Shown here: positions 6,277 through 6,616 of the stretch, in pieces
Layout of the letters: the number at the start of each line of letters is the position of its first letter
How positions within the stretch are numbered: position 1 is the stretch's first letter
Assembly (NCBI GenBank): GCA_018663815.1
Contig: JABJPQ010000276.1
Span: forward strand, 1-6,616
Reading direction: 5' to 3'
DNA length: 6,616 nt
DNA from: Halobacteriovoraceae bacterium
Lineage (GTDB): Bacteria; Bdellovibrionota; Bacteriovoracia; Bacteriovoracales; Bacteriovoracaceae
Program-made: the position numbers and the translations under genes
The notes under the pieces: model-generated
Told to the model about the DNA's origin: nothing
The model's database searches: none
The model's input: the letters and a program-made list of their open reading frames with translations, nothing else

Positions 6277-6616
6277 TGAAAAATGAATATGGAATTCTGG
6301 ATGAGATTTTAACACCCTGCCTGGTATTGGATTCAGAGGGGGAGATTTTGTATTATAATTATTCTTTAGTTTCATTGTTTGAAACGAAGGAACGTTACTT
6401 AAAGAAACATTCTAATTTTTTTGAACTTTTCAAGTTTGAAAGCAAAGAGATTATGGTTAAGTTTAAAAAATGCTTAACAGAAAATAAATCTATTATGACA
6501 GGTGAAGAGAAATTCATTGGACCCTTAACTCAAAAAGAGAGATTTATAACAGTTAAGTTTGTTCCACGAGGACAAGGTCGAGTTTTAATTACGATTAAAG
6601 ATTATACGATTGAGAA
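6273..6616 (+). CDS. PAS-domain signalling protein, C-terminus off the window
   Basis: 114 codons are visible. The ATG at 6273 overlaps the STAS stop codon (ATGA), and a second in-frame ATG follows directly at 6276; only a weak GAG lies upstream, so translation is probably coupled. Residues about 8-110 read as a PAS domain: L-x-x-C-L-V-L-D-S-E-G-E-I-L-Y-Y-N at the start (13-29), an amphipathic helical part, then strands ending V-L-I-T-I-K-D-Y-T (104-112). That is how PAS domains commonly close before a kinase, cyclase or other output module. No transmembrane segment is seen, so the visible part is cytoplasmic. The output domain lies beyond the edge. A histidine kinase, CheA-like protein or nucleotide cyclase are all possible and cannot be distinguished here. 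Position makes it the best candidate for the effector of the STAS switch. Confidence 0.8.
   Translation, partial: MMKNEYGILDEILTPCLVLDSEGEILYYNYSLVSLFETKERYLKKHSNFFELFKFESKEIMVKFKKCLTENKSIMTGEEKFIGPLTQKERFITVKFVPRGQGRVLITIKDYTIE

Overview
The window is AT-rich throughout, apart from a short GC-rich tract at the left edge. It carries five protein genes in two divergent groups that face away from a 110-base spacer at about 2950-3059. The proteins point to a Gram-negative bacterium with an outer membrane. There is a lipoprotein signal peptide, a large protein ending in a match to the C-terminal beta-signal of outer-membrane barrels, and a membrane-bound partner-switching regulator. AT-rich composition with FecR and beta-barrel fusions and SpoIIE/STAS signalling would fit Bdellovibrionota (Bacteriovorax or Halobacteriovorax-like). 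That assignment is inference from style, not a database result.

Left part, minus strand: a 935-residue surface protein (142-2949) has an N-terminal hydrophobic segment, a FecR-like domain, about five fibronectin-III-like beta-sandwich repeats separated by proline-rich linkers, and a probable C-terminal beta-barrel. Its last 11 bases overlap the start of a small lipoprotein gene (start at 152, running off the left edge). That gene encodes a lipobox, then an acidic run and a glycine-rich linker built from a 9-bp tandem repeat. The two genes are probably one transcription unit and both products probably reach the cell envelope.

Right part, plus strand: three tightly packed genes form an apparent operon. 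The first (3060-5801) is a transmembrane sensor in which a SpoIIE/PP2C serine phosphatase and a GHKL (RsbW-like) ATPase/kinase domain are fused behind a Cache-like sensor domain and a HAMP domain. The second (5806-6276) is a STAS-domain protein with a phosphorylatable-type serine and a C-terminal CxxC...CxxC zinc ribbon. The third (6273 to the right edge) starts with a PAS domain and overlaps the STAS gene by ATGA. The simplest model is that an extracytoplasmic signal shifts the balance between dephosphorylation and phosphorylation of the STAS protein, which then binds or releases a downstream effector. The PAS protein is the obvious candidate effector. No sigma factor gene is visible.

I saw no tRNA, rRNA, CRISPR array, insertion sequence or convincing Rho-independent terminator. 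Both transcription units run towards the window edges, so their terminators probably lie outside. The only gene-free stretch is the 110-base divergent spacer.
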